DNA of 64,000 bases from Ifrita kowaldi (taxonomy: Eukaryota; Chordata; Aves; Passeriformes; Cinclosomatidae). Location: assembly GCA_013398055.1 (NCBI GenBank), contig VZRS01003951.1:62001-126000 (forward strand), read 5' to 3'. This document shows positions 1 to 13,600 of this stretch, in pieces. Numbering within the stretch: position 1 is the stretch's first letter; each line of letters starts with the position of its first letter. The notes beneath the pieces were generated by a model, which was not told the DNA's origin, searched no databases, and saw only the letters and a program-made list of their open reading frames with translations. Both the position numbers and the translations under genes were made by a program.

Positions 1-1468
1 ACTCACCCTTAAAGAGAGGGCGCAGCAGAGCCTTGTGGTCCTGTCAGGCAGCCGGGAATCCACAGGGCAGCCGGGAATCCACAGGGCAGCCGGGAATCCA
101 CAAGGCAGCCGGGAATCCACAGGGCAGCCAGACCCCACTGAGCACCGGACACACGGAGCGTGCCGGGCTCCCCCACCACATCCCGTCTCGGGATCTGGGA
201 TCTTTGGGCCACCAACCCTGCAACCCCTACAGTGCACAGCCCCACACTGCCCAGAATGAGACCTGAGGGGACGGTAGGGGACCATGGAAGGGAACTGGTG
301 GAGCTGGGAGGACAGATGTGCAGTGCCCGGTCCGCCTCTGGAGCAGCCTGTCCCTTGGAGGATGTCTGGCTGCGGCAGGCGCTTTAGGTGCGGGGAAAGC
401 CGGGCAGATCCCATTTTCTGGGATGGTGTCTCCCTCCCCTGGCACAGGAGGGGAAGGAGAGCAGAACAGGCAGAGCAGCTACACGGTCCTGTCTGAGGGA
501 TGTGTCAGCACAGAGCCTCTTCCCGAGCAAACCCAGGAATGCTTCAGCACAGCTGCCTCAAGGAAGCAGCTACGGCTGGATGGGATTGTCCGCTATCTTC
601 TGTTCCTCCAGGGATCCCCGTGCAGCTGAAGGTGTGGCACTGTGCATTATAAAATGTAATGATGAGCACAAGGTTTCTTTTCCCATTCGGGCTGCTCAGG
701 TATTGGGCTGATTTCTCAGTCTCAGGCAGCTGTCTCTGTCAGGATGAAGTGAATGATCCCTGGAAGTTCCCGTTTCTCCCTGTTGTCCATAAAACAGAGC
801 TCAGTAGCACCAGTTCAGTTGCAGATGTTCATCAAAGCCTTGGTAAGAAGAATCCTGTGGTGTGGAGACCCTGATTAGGACCAAGATGTGCCTTGCAATT
901 GGAACGTGCCTTGGAAAGTTACTTGGTTTGTTGCTAGCTCAGTGAAAAATCCTGGAATTTTGTCTGACCCTTGGAAATGTTCTTTCTGTTGTTTGTTTTT
1001 TTTTTCTTTATGGCACTCCAGTCAGGACTAAAGATCACTCCTGCAAAAGGTGACATTTTAGATATCTATTAAAAACTTCAATGCCCCAGGATAGACAGTG
1101 AGACCTTGCTGCTAACCCTGACAGTGCCTTGCCCACAGAGGAACACTCAAGGCAGGACAACAAGGAGTGCTGTGCCCGTGTGAGACCTCCCACCTTGCAA
1201 TGACTATGTCCAGTTGATTTTAAACCCAACCTGGGCTGCCCAGGTTGACTTCAAACCCATCCAGGGTGGAGGAAATTTGGGGGAAAGAAGGACTCTGCGC
1301 AGGTTATGCTGATGGATAATCCCAGAAAAGCAGACGGTGGATGCATTCCCCCGAGCAAAGGACCGTCCTGCAGAGGAGGAAGAGGTGGCCTAAAACTGCA
1401 GTGAGGCCTGGGGGAGCAAAGAGCTGGTGCCTGATGGAGGCACCTCTCCCCTTTCTTTCCCTTTCCAG
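1..1468 (+). other. CBS: CBS intron (left edge of window)
   Basis: This stretch precedes the first recognisable CBS exon and ends in a pyrimidine-rich splice acceptor with AG at 1467-1468. I looked for the upstream catalytic-domain exon (the part with the 'GDTPMVR' family motif) and did not find it, so the window opens inside an intron. The only structured element is the 19-bp tandem repeat at 47-130. Confidence 0.75.
47..130. repeat. 19-bp minisatellite, about 4.4 copies
   Basis: Four head-to-tail 19-bp units start at 47, 66, 85 and 104 (unit begins ggcagccgggaatcc), followed by a partial fifth from 123. The units are identical except for a G-to-A change at the end of the third. It lies in a CBS intron, GC-rich like its surroundings. 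Confidence 0.95.
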
Positions 1469-1603
1469 TGGCAAAGTGTGAGTACTTCAATGCCGGGGGC
1501 AGCGTGAAGGACCGCATCAGCCTCAGGATGGTGGAGGACGCGGAGAGAGCCGGGATTATCAAACCAGGAGACACCCTGATTGAACCCACTTCAGGAAACA
1601 CAG
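1469..1603 (+). CDS. CBS: CBS exon: PLP-lysine exon
   Basis: It follows ctttccag and ends before gtggga. It encodes AKCEYFNAGGSVKDRIS onwards to EPTSGNT, including the lysine that forms the Schiff base with PLP and the TSGNT substrate/PLP loop. It begins with the last two bases of a split leucine codon and ends one base into a glycine codon. Confidence 0.96.
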
Positions 1604-4600
1604 GTGGGAAGGGCAGGAGTGCCCTGGGTACTGGGCAGGGTGGCGTTTCTGAGGAGCAGGGATTTTGAGGAGCTCTTGCACTTGCAGTTACAAGGTCGCC
1701 TCTGGCTCCATCCTCCCGTCAACTCCCCTCCTGGTGGCCATGGGCATCCTGGGACGCTGGCATGCCTCCTTGCTGAAATTCCTGAGGGTCCAGCCAGGGT
1801 CCCACACCTGCACAGGTGTGCCTGGATGGTCTCCTTGTGGCAAGGCAGACAGCATCAGGAGCTGGGGAACCCTGGGTATTTTCGGGCTGGGAAGCTTTTG
1901 AATTCTCAGAGGTTCCCAGAGAGCATTCCCCTGATGGGTTGGAAGACAAATCACGTGATTTTTGCCCTTGTCACTGTCACTTGTCACCCCACCATATCAC
2001 GTCACCCCAGCCACCACCAGACAGGAGGCAAGGGCATCTGTGCTCCCCCAGAGCTGTGTCCCAGGTGGATCACACTGGCTCCCTGCCTGCCCGGGGCAGC
2101 TGGAATGGCACCAGGCTCCCTACAGCCCCTGGCAGGGACGCACTGCTCCTTCCTGCTGCCTCACCTTCCTGCCCTAGCTGGGAGCAGCTGGCTCCATCCA
2201 TCACTCCACTGAAATCAGAGCAGAGGTGCCCTTTGCCTGCTGGCTGCGGGGTGACAAGTGCAGCGTCCTGTGTGTCCATCCCCCCACAAGTGACGGTGCT
2301 TGAGCGGGAGGGGAAGGCGCTCCTGAAGCAAAATCACCTCTCTCGTGTGTTCCCAAAAACACAGGAAGAGGTCTGAGCCTCGGTGAGGGGAGGAAAGCTC
2401 TCCCCAGCCCTGCCATTCTCTCTGTGCCACTCCTGCGAGCAGGAGGGATGCTGCAGCTCCACCTGCCTGTCAGCACATCCTCCCACACTTCCCACTGCTC
2501 CCAGCACATCCCAGGAGGCTCGTGGAGGTTGCCTTCACCTGTGGCTTGTCAGAGAGCATTTCGTGGTTCCATTCAGGAGAGAGGAACGTAGGAAGCGCCG
2601 CACTCTTGCCAAACGCTGTTGTGACCCAATTCCCTTTGCTCCCCGCCACGCAGGGATTGGGCTGGCACTGGTGGCTGCACTGAAGGGTTACCGCTGCATC
2701 ATCGTCATGCCAGAGAAAATGAGCATGGAGAAGGTCAGAGCTCTGTATGGTTGTACCCCACAGCTGGGGAACATCTCCTTCCCTCTGTCTCTCTGCCTCT
2801 CCCTTCCTGGAGCCCTCTCCTTTAAAGGCCATCGAGCCCTGCACACCCACTGCCACAGCTGCTGTTTAGAAAGTGCCTCTTGAGGAAAGGAAAAAGCAGC
2901 CTGTGATGGCCTGGTGACTGTCTGGTGTCACAAGTGCAGCTGGGGCGGGGGGATAGCCAAACATGGTGTGTGGCTGCAGGGAAACGGAGCAGGATCTGCT
3001 GCATGTGAAGGGACAGAAGGAGAGGCAGGCAGGTGCCAGGGCTCTCCTGCCAGTCCTGCTCTGACATCTGACAGGTCACCTGGCCTCACTGTGTCTTTAT
3101 GGTTTTCTTTAACCTGGAGACACTTAGAGTTGCCTGAGCTGCTTTTTCAAGGTGGTGGGAGTGAATTCACTTGCGTGAGAGCTGATGATCAGGTAAAATC
3201 ACTGTCCTAGAGATGGCAGAAACCCCTCCTTGGCAAGCCAAGAGCTTCACAGACTGCTCAGCTGAACTCACGGCAGTGAAGCCAGACCTGGGCCCTGACC
3301 TGGCTCAAGAATGAGCCCTTCTCCAAAGTGTCACCCTCATTTCAACCTAAATCTCACTTAAGCTCAGTCTGGATCAGATGCCACCTTCAGCTGCCATGGG
3401 ATTCATCCCCAGGTGCCCTGACACTCCCCCTTTCCCACTGACAGCCACACCTCCCAGAGGAGACACCCTAGGGCTGATTTGCTCCTTCCCTGTGCTTGGT
3501 GAGAGAAAAGAAGCGACTTTGGGCAAAAGCAGCTTTCTGATCTCCCCTTTGCATGCTGGGGCTCAGATCCCAGCACACAGGAGACACTGTTCCCTGTCCA
3601 GTTCCCTCTGTGCCCTTTTCCCCTGGCACCAAGGAGAAGCACAGTGTCACCTCCCTCCGCCCTGTCCCCAGCCTGCCCTCCAAGTAGGACAGGGCAAGAG
3701 GCCAGGCTTGAATCCATGTGCCAGCTTCAGACAGGAGGCCCTGGGGTGCCAGGAGCATGTCAGAGATAGCACAGTCCAGAATTGGACATTGTATCTCCAA
3801 GTGATAAATGTGTCCCGCATGCAAAGCTGCTCCGGCATCTGGCGCTGCCCTGAGCCCGCAGGTTCGGGTTACCACCTCTGTGGGGGATCAGTTGTGTTGC
3901 ATCTCCTCTTTTCCCTCCCAAAGGTCGATATTCTGAAGGCGCTGGGTGTTGAAATTGTGAGGACCCCCTGCACCCGCTTTGATGCCCCCGAGTCCAACAT
4001 TCGTGTTGCCTGGAAGCTGAAAAGTGAAATCCCAAACTCTCACATCCTGGATCAGGTACACGCTGTCCCTCCACTGACTTTTTCCCAGCACAGTTTATAG
4101 GGTGTTCTCCAAGTGTGCCTGTGCTTGGGGGTTTCATTCAAACTGGCACCAGAGGCAGATTTAGTCAGCATTTTATGGCATTTGAAACTTAATCGCTCCT
4201 CTGCAAAGCACAGGGGGACAGAAACAAAATAAGGGACACTTCCAAACCTGCGACACTTCTGCCAAAGCCTGGATGTGGGCGAGGCTGGGTTTTCTTGCAC
4301 AATTCAAAGACTCCTCAAATTGCTTCAGGTTTAACTTTGACCTGAAAAAAACCCCCCACTTTTATGCCTAGCTAGCAGCCTTTGTTCTGCCTCAAAAACA
4401 AACCTCATGCTGTAAAGGGCAAATCCTGGTGACTCATGCCAGGGGTTCCTGCAGTGCTGGCTCTTGGACAGGAGGGCACTTGGTCTGACCCCTGAGTAAG
4501 GACCCCCTGGAGTGCAGGAACGTCAGGGAAGCGCCTTCCTTCTAAGAAAAAAGGGAGTTAAAGACTGAATAAGCTCTTCAGAAGCAGCCTGGTCCATGGG

Positions 4601-7600
4601 TGTGAACATGGGGTGCACAGATATCAGTGCTGCAAAATCCCTCTGTGCATGGGAGCTGATGATCAGGACAGCTACTCCAGCCCACAGTTCCCAGCCTCCG
4701 AACCATCCCCACACCTCATGGGCACCAAGGGCTGGAGAGTGAGTGTTTGTGGGCACGTTTAACCTTCCAGTGTGGAAAAACCCCAAGTGTGCATGGAAAC
4801 CTGTCCCAAAGGGACAAGCAGGAGGGATACCTGTGAGCTGTTCTGGTGGGGTGGCAGTTTCCCCCTCGGCAGGGAGAGGAGGGGGCAGCTGCTTGTTTTG
4901 GGTACAGCTCTGTCAGGAGCTATTGCTGGTTTGGTATTTGACCTACTCTTCACACGGTAACTCCTGCTGTTCTCTGTTGGAATAAACAGTACCGAAATCC
5001 GAGCAACCCCCTGGCTCATTACGACACCACGGCTGAGGAGATCCTGGAGCAGTGTGAAGGTACCGTCTGTGCTGTTGCCTCTACGTGCAGAGGGCTGTAA
5101 CCCTCTCTGAGAGGCTTAATTTACATCATTTATTGACCTGAATGTCTAGAAACAGCCCAAAGGGCCTCTGTAGGGGCAGGCAGTATTATCTTAATAACTC
5201 TGACACGCAGGGTGTAGCAAGCTCTCCTAATCCACTCCAGATACACCTCAGCCTGCAGGGCTTCCCGGCTGTCCCCTCCCATTGCAAAGGCCTGGGGGAG
5301 GAGACCAGAGGCTTGCGAAAATCAGGCTGTACCTAAAGGGGAAAGAACATGTCTCTTGGTGGCCACACCACCTCTGTGACCTGCCGGCTGGGAACACAGG
5401 ATGTCCCACGAGGCCTTACAGGGGAATGTAAATCCACCAGGGCGTGGCAGGCTGCATCTGATCCAGCACGCCCATTTGCAAATCCAGACAGACGGAAACT
5501 TCACAAACGGGTGACATTGGAAGTGAGGGCTGGGGGAGGATAAAGGACTATCCCAGTCCCCGTCTGTGCAGATAGAAGTGAAATTTATTGCCAGTTCTGG
5601 GAGCACTGTAAAATGAGAACAGGACTCGAGGGTTTTAACTGGAGAGCAGTTATCAGAGCAGTGAAGCAGTCAGGTATCAACAGGAACAGGAGAGTCCCAG
5701 CCTTCCCTCCACTACAGTGTTAGGATTTGGTCCAGCTGGCTGCCAGCCGTGGATTGCAGGTCCCCTTTTCCCAATGCAGCTACAGCATCAGGTTTTGAAG
5801 GCCAGGCTCCAGTTCTGCTCCTACCAGTCCTAAATCTGTGTAATTTCAGCAATGCCAGTGGGGCTATGTCTGACAGAGGCAGGTGCCAGGGCAGAGCTCA
5901 GCCGTCCCTCCACTGTGGATACCAACACAGGCTGAAAAGTTGTCCCTGTTAGTGACATTCACGTGTGTGATTTGCTTTGACTTGGTGTGGTTTGAAAGGG
6001 CTGGATGTGCTGAGATATTCCCTCCACTTTAAGCCACAGAATCATAGAATGTCCTGAGTTGGAGGGGACACACAAGGATCATCAAAGTCCAGCTTCTGGT
6101 CCTGCACAGGACACCCAAAAAGTCACACCATGTGTCCGAGAGTGTTGTCCAAACACTCCTTGAGCTCTCTCAGGCTGGTGCTGTGACCATTCCCTGGGGA
6201 GCCTGTTCCAGTGCCCAACCACCCTGTGGGGGAAGAACCTGTTCCTGATATCCAACCTAAACCTCCCCGACACAGCTTCATGCTGTTCCCTCTGCTCAGT
6301 AGATGCCAAAGATGCAGAAATCATGGAGTGCTGCAGTGGGAGATCTGGAGGTCGCCTTCATCTCCCTGCACTGAGGCAGGATCAGCTGCGCTCAGGTCCT
6401 GCAAGCTCATCCAAACTTCTCCACAGGACCAGGCTTTGGCCACCAGCACGGCCTCTGCCTGACCTTTCCTCACACAGGGTTCTGGTGGGCCCAGGCTCTG
6501 CACCTGCACAGGGGCCTGAATAAAGCGGAGATCATGCTGGGAGCTGTGCTGAGTCCCTGCAAGCCTCTCTCTCTCCCCTGACCTGCAGGCAAGGTCCACA
6601 TGGTGGTGATTGGGTCTGGCACAGGAGGCACCATCACTGGTGTCGCCCGGAAGCTGAAGGAGAAGTGCCCAGAGTGCAAGGTAAGGCAGGAGGCAGGGGT
6701 TTTCATGGGATCACAGAATGGTTTGGGTTGGAAGGGGCATTAAAGGTCATCCCATTCCACCCTCCTGCCATGGGCAGGGACACCTTCCACCAGACCGAGT
6801 TGCTCAGAGCTGGCCTTGGACTCTTCCAGGGCTGGGGCATCCACAACTTCTCTGGGCAGCCTGTGCCAGGGCCTCACCACCCTCACAATAAGGAATTCCT
6901 TCCTAATATCCATTCTAAATCTACCCTCCTTCAGCTCAAAGCCATTCCCCCTTGTCCTGTCAGTGTGTGCCTCATTTCCTGCCTCACCCCACGGCTCACC
7001 TGAGGGAGCAGTTGTTGTCTCCACCTATTTGTTCACAGCAATCGTGGCTTTTGTTGGAAGCAATTTGGTGATGCTTAGGTTGACCTAGACCTACCCAAGC
7101 GCCTTAGAGACCACAGCTTCCATAGTCCCACTAACATCTCCCCCTGCCTGGTGCCTTGCCCTGTGCAGGACACTATGGGGGGCACAGACTGCAAATGCTT
7201 CTCCTCTGCCACTGCAAAACCCTCCATGCTTTAGGGTTGACATCAGTCTCGATGCTCATCCTGCAGAGCTCATGCTTCAAGGCAGACTGGAGGCGTGACA
7301 GTCCCTCCCTCTCTGGTCTGGTCAGTGTGTGAGTGATCCCAGACCCACCAGAGAGGTGTGGGCCCACCACTGGAGGGCTGGGACGTGGGGTTGCCTCCCT
7401 GGCTGTGTGCAGCTGCGTGTGGAGCGGTGTCACCATCCCTTCTGAAGCTGCGTGCTGAGGGAGGCAGCCTCAGCCCAGACACAAAGCTGTAGATAACCAG
7501 GGAGGTGTCACCATCAGCCAGCACAGCTAGATCCAGAAAGGAGGTCTGTATCCACAGGTTTCCACTGGTTGGAGCTCGCTGGCTGGCTTCACCCTAGAGC

Positions 7601-10600
7601 AGATTAAGGAGCATTGGCAGTGTCCTAAGGGTTGGGAAGTGGCAGGCTCTGCCAAAGGGGTGATGACAAACACCTTGAGAGTGATAACATTTTAAGCCAC
7701 CAGTCACTTCTGCAACAGCTGAAGACTACCTAGGATCTATTTAAAAAGACAGTGAAAAACAGCACCCTTTTATCCTGGAAGCTCTCCCTGCTGCCAATGG
7801 TTAGGAATATCAATGAACGTTATGGGAAGGAAAATGCTGATAAGGGTGTGGGTAACTTTTCCTTTGAGTTTTGTGTTTGGCTGTTTGTGGATTCCCATTT
7901 TGGTTTGACAAAACGTCCTTCCCTCAAAGATCATTGGTGTGGACCCTGACGGCTCCATCGTGGCTCTGCCCAGTGAGATGAACAGGACCAGCACCACAAC
8001 CATCGAGGTGGAGGGCATTGGGCACGACTTCATCCCCACTGTCCTCGACAGATCAGTGAGTAACCATGTGAAGAGGGACCTCTGCCTGATCTCTGGCTTT
8101 GCACCCAGCCTACTCCAAGCCCAGAGGTGTGGTGGCCCTGACACATCTTCCCAGTGCACAACGAGCTCTTGTGGTGGGAGTGGGACCCCAGCATGGAGCA
8201 CCTCTCTGAGTGACTCTGGTTATAAATGGCCCACAAGGAGCAGGTAAACAGAGGAGAAAAGCAGGCAAATAACACAGTGTGAGCCTCCTCTGCTCAGCCT
8301 CAGCAACGTTCAGAGCGTGCCCCTTTGGCTGTGATCACACAGATGTCTGCGCTGAGGCTGCTCCTCATCACACTGCTGTTTCCTGAGCCTTCTCTGCCTC
8401 AGGCACCACACACGGAGAGCAGAAATCCTGCACCAAGCACAGGCTGGAAGACAAGGTCCAAGCCCTGTAAGACAGCAGATCATGAACCTCATACCTTTTT
8501 TTGTCAAGTTCCCTCTCAGTGTATCAGCTGCCACCAGGCACAGAGCTTTAAATCCCTAACACATGCTGCCTGTGTTGCCCTGGCCTCATTCTAGAAAGGT
8601 CCCTCACAGCCTCAGACCCCGGATCCTTTCTGCTTCCAGGTGTTAACTGCATCCCTGCTGTCAGCACATGCCTGTAGAGCTGTCACCTGTAATATCCCAG
8701 ACTGATTCTTGAAGCTGGATCTCATTTTGGCAAAATCTCAACCATTACTGTAGCCTGGCCTGGGACATCATGAACACCACTCCCTCTTCCACATCCTGAC
8801 TATGGACCTGTCAGGCATCCCTAACTCTCCAAGAAAAGGGTGCTGGCTGGAAAGGTGTGGGTGTCTGCAAGCAGCAACACACCCTCCAGACCATGGATGC
8901 CCTGACAAACACTTTGAACAAGTGTGGAAGGCAGCTCAGAGCTGCCAGCTGTGGGCATCAGCACCGCAGTGTGCCTCAGAGGGTCAGGGCAGCCTGAAAT
9001 GACATTGCCAAGACTCATGCTCCTTGCTTTCCTTTCAGGTGGTCGATCAGTGGTACAAAAGCAACGACAGAGACTCGTTCCTCATGTCGCGCAGGCTGAT
9101 CAGAGAGGAGGGGTTGTTGTGTGGTAAGCACCAGCCACAACAGTTTGTTCTCTTAACAAGCCCTCTGAACCTCATCCTTTTGGGACCAAAACACTCCGGG
9201 GTAGGTGTCCTCTGCGTTTTGTGTCTGCTGGGTCAGCAGAGCTGAAAGGCTGAGCCTCGGGCTGTGCACAGGTCACTGCAGACTTCAGAGGTGTGTCCCT
9301 GAGTCTGGTCTGGGGTCTGACTCACTGGCCACAATAATTATAGAAGCAATAATTCTCCTCTTACTGGAGCACTTTTGCAGTGGAACTGGATCTTCAGGCA
9401 GTGTAGAGTTACACAGGCTGGAGGGAGGATTAGTGGGGCTCAGGGCAGGACAGGTGGGCTCTGCCAACAGCTCTGCGAGGCCGTGCTCGATGTCACTGCC
9501 GCACCAGAGGTGCCAGGTTTGGACCAGGAGGGTTTGAAAGCAAAGAAAGTGTGAGATGTTCTTACTGAGTATTTCTCCCTGTGCCAACAAGCTGTAAGTG
9601 ATCCCACTGGCTTCCCAAAATGAACAAGTGCCCTCACACAAACCCTGCCTGTACCCTGAGAGCCTCCACACAGCATCAGCGTGCTTTCAGCCTTCCCTGA
9701 CACCAAGCAGACAGACACAGGTTTGCATCCAGGACCAGACACTACGTAGGCTTGTAGTTACAGCTGATAAAAGCCCTGAGCACTCATATCCAGGGAGTTT
9801 TGGAAAAGATCAGGCTGTATATATGTAATGAAACACTTAAATGTTGATTTAACCTAGCAGGCACCAAGTAACTGTGTTTCAACAGAAACCACTTGTTTGA
9901 ACTCAACCATAATTTGTGAACAGCTTCGTGTTCCCTGAACTGCATCTCTCAGGGCCGTTCCTCGTTTGTTTGAAAAATGTGACCCAGGGATAATTAACCT
10001 GCTGTAAAATACGTGCTGCCTCGAATGCAGTGTGTAATTGGCACACAGATAGTGGAATGTGTTTGACTTCCAGTACTCAGACTAGTGGTGGAAGAATTGC
10101 CTCTGTAAAGCAGGGACCTGCTCTCCCTACGTGCAGCAAACCACATGCGTGCACACAGACACGGGGAGCCCTTAAGTCTTCCCATCACGTTGGCCTGGTA
10201 TTCCAAGCATGAATGTAATGTTTATGGTTTTTTCGGTCTTTACAGTGCATTTAAAGCCAATCTTTTGGCTGCCAAGTATGTCAGCCAGAAGCTCTAGAAG
10301 TGGCATGGTCTTCTGCTCATGCAAAGGGAGGGTGCGGGGTGGGCAGCGTGTTCTCAGTGTCCCTGCATGGGACCTTCCAGCCCTTGGTCTGCCCACAGAG
10401 TCACCACAAGAAGTGGTTCATGAAGTTCATGAGGTGACTTTTATGCTGCCTCAAAAGCCCAAGAGCCACCACATGAACCAGTCCCATCAATCCCTACCTC
10501 TGCCTGACCCTAAAGCCTGCAAGGCTTCGGGATTGATTGTCCTCCCATCCCAGCGTCCCAAGCCACCACCCCACGAGGTGCCACCTCTGCACCCTTAGCT

Positions 10601-13600
10601 GGGGCAGCCTGTGCTCCCCACAGCAGGACGGTGGCCCTGCACCCTGGGCAGCCCTGACACTTGTCTCCCTCTCCTTGGTACCCGTGCAGGTGGCAGCTCG
10701 GGCAGTGCCATGTCCGTGGCTGTGAGAGCTGCCAAGGACTTGAAGGAAGGTCAGCGCTGCGTGGTCATCCTGCCCGACTCCGTCCGGAACTACATGTGAG
10801 TGCCCTGCTTCCTCCCCTGCTCTCCAGCATCAGGGTGGCAGCTCCCATGGCCTCCTGTGACATGAGCTGAACCCACGTGCTCAGGGTTCTGGAGAGCCAC
10901 CCCAATAAATCTGATAGCAAGGCACACGGAGAGAGCCCAGAGCTGGGAGTCTCCCTCGGGCAGATCACAGGGAAAAAAGCAAAATAAACAACAGGGAGCA
11001 ACAGCACATCACTGTGGCAATCATCAGGGGCTGGGTGCTGGGACACTCGGGGTTTATTTCCTCTTGTCACTGACTTACTGCACGGAGCAGGACTCAGCCG
11101 AGCTGCACTTTCTGAACGTGCATGCCTAAAGTTAGGAAGGCAAATAGCTGGCGTGCTTCGAAGAGTTACTGAGCACCCGATGCTCCTGTTGACCTTAAAA
11201 GGGGCTGAGAGCAGCCAGCTGCAAAATCATGGGAGCCCCGGGGGCAGTGCTGTGGTCTGGTGCATGAAACAAAGCACGACTTCTTCTGGAAGCCTCACAG
11301 ACTCGCTCTTTGTTGGTGATTTCCAGGTCCAAATTTGTGAATGATAAGTGGATGATAAAAAATGGGTTCCTAAATGACGTCCAGGAGCACAAACCTTGGT
11401 AAGACAACTTCTGCTGGGATAAACTGTGCTAAGGGAATCAGCTCTCTGAGTCTGGAAATCATTATCTTCAAAGGAAAAGGTTCTCTTTTAGTGTTTAGAA
11501 AAAACACAGTTAAGTCCAGACCCCTCTGGAGAGGCTGTAATGTCAGCTCCTCTCTTTTGAGTGGTTATCTCTCAGCTTTCCAATCAAAGCCTATAAAAGG
11601 AGCCATTTCTGTCCCAAAGTAGCTGATACACTCCCACGTGGAGGCCCAGGCCACCAAAACCCTCTGAAAACCTCCCTCTACTCCACATCTGATGTTCAAA
11701 GGACCATCAGGCTGCTGGGGAGGTGGGTCTCTGTCGTAGCAAGCCCCCTTTTAAACAGCTCTGCAGGTCTTTTCAGGCAGGGGACAGGAAATTTTCACCT
11801 TCCAGAGCTGCTGGCCACAAAAGATGACCAACTCTACTGTCCCTTGGACACCACGGGGAAAGAGTTCCCTCAAGGCAGGGAGTCACAGGCAAAGTGCTGA
11901 TGCCAGTTGATGTGTGGCTGGGCAAATCCCAGCTCTTTAGAAAAGCTCTTTGCTTCATTTTAAAGACAGCAGGTACTATTGATATCACCTGCTCCTTTAC
12001 CAAAGGTTATTGTAAAATATTTCCTAAAAACTTAACACATCTTTCCAAGGCCTCTTATGTCTGGTTAGAGTTGCTCTTGGCCCTTCCAGGCTCTAGCATT
12101 GCCCTGCCTTTTCTGCAAGGACTCAGGTCTGAGATGTTTGGGAGGTGCTTGTGTTCCCCCACAAACAAGCTCAGCTTGTCCCTCATAAGTCACACGAGCA
12201 TCTCTGCCAGGCTCTCTCCTGCAGGAGCTGCAAATGCTGCCTTGTGAGGACCAAGGATACAGACCAAAGGAGTAGAATTGGTAGGTCACGCATTTATGGG
12301 CTTGAAGTGAAGCCCCCAGTAGCTTCCTTGGATTCAGGACAGCTCAGCACCTTGCCAGCTGCTGGTCTCAGCCCTGCCTCTGGAGTTGCATGAATACTGG
12401 GCATAGGGAAAGCTTGGCTTCAGCAAGACCTGGCCGTGGTGGCATTTCTGCTTTGGGCTTAGGAGTGGGGCTGGCTTTTCAGGCAGTCAGACTATCCCTC
12501 ATCTCCTCTGGCCTTGTCCCCCTGCTCAAGGCCGCAGCTGTGCAGCAGAGCCACAGCTCGGCGCTGCCATTTGTCTTTCAACAGGTGGTGGAACATCAAG
12601 GTGCAGAAACTGAATCTCTCGGCCCCTCTCATTCTCCTCCCAGAAGTCAGCTGTCAAAAGGCAATTGAGATCCTCCAGGAGAAGGGATATGACCAAGCTC
12701 CTGTTGTTGCTGAGTCAGGGTAACTATTTTTGCTCACTACAGAGACGGGCATTCACACAGGAAAATCACTCATGATGAAGCTGAAGTCCCATTTACTGAT
12801 TCAGAGTTGGGGCTCTTGTCTTGGACTCTGATGCATATTTTTTAAAAGATCATCTGTCTCCTTGTGAAGATTCATCAATAAAACTCCTGTAAACGAGCCA
12901 GTTAAAGCCCAATCTACTGCCCACCAAACTCAGAAGATGCTGGATCAGTGCTAAGGCAAGGGGAGCCCAGAGGAGCGGTGAGGGCTGGGGGGAAACCCAC
13001 ACAAATAAGCAACTGAGGAGCCCACGGGTTTTCCTGCTCCCAGCTGCTGAGTCCTGGACTGCAACAGCACATTTTAACTACTGTGAAACCAGCAGCTTGG
13101 TGAGGACAAAGACTTTCTTGTCCTGCTCAAGTGAGGAGAAACCTGGTGCCTCCCGCTGACTGCAGCAACAATTTAGTCACTGACTTCAACCAGAGCAGTT
13201 CAGCCCCTACATAAAATGTGTGCCCTACCTCAGGTCTGCCCTTCTGGAAAACTCCCTGTTCCCTTACAGGCTGATTTTGGGAATGGTGACCCTCAGCAAC
13301 ACCCTCACCTCCGTGCTGGCGGGAAGCGCGGAGTTCTCAGACCCTGTCACGAAGGTCACCTACGACCAGTTCTCAAAGGTACCACTGAGGCTGGGGCTGT
13401 GTCAGCCTCTGTCTGGGGACAGGGAGAGAGGGAGAGGTGCACCACCACCACCCTGGGGTGTGAGGGGAGCTGGGAGAAGAGGTCGCTGAGAAGGCAGAGA
13501 GAGGTGGGGAGGGCGATGGGGACATCCTGGAGATGAGAGTAAGAACAAGCACCTGTAAAAAGATACGGGAGCTTTCACACCAGGAGCCAAGTGTGGGAAT

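Noticed and set aside
1580..2376. Long open frames between the first two CBS exons
   Set aside because: Intronic frames in GC-rich DNA; CBS homology continues only at 2654.
3378..4100. A 240-codon open frame on the + strand
   Set aside because: Only 3924-4055 is real (a CBS exon in that frame). The rest is intron read-through, with a clear acceptor at 3922-3923 and donor at 4056.
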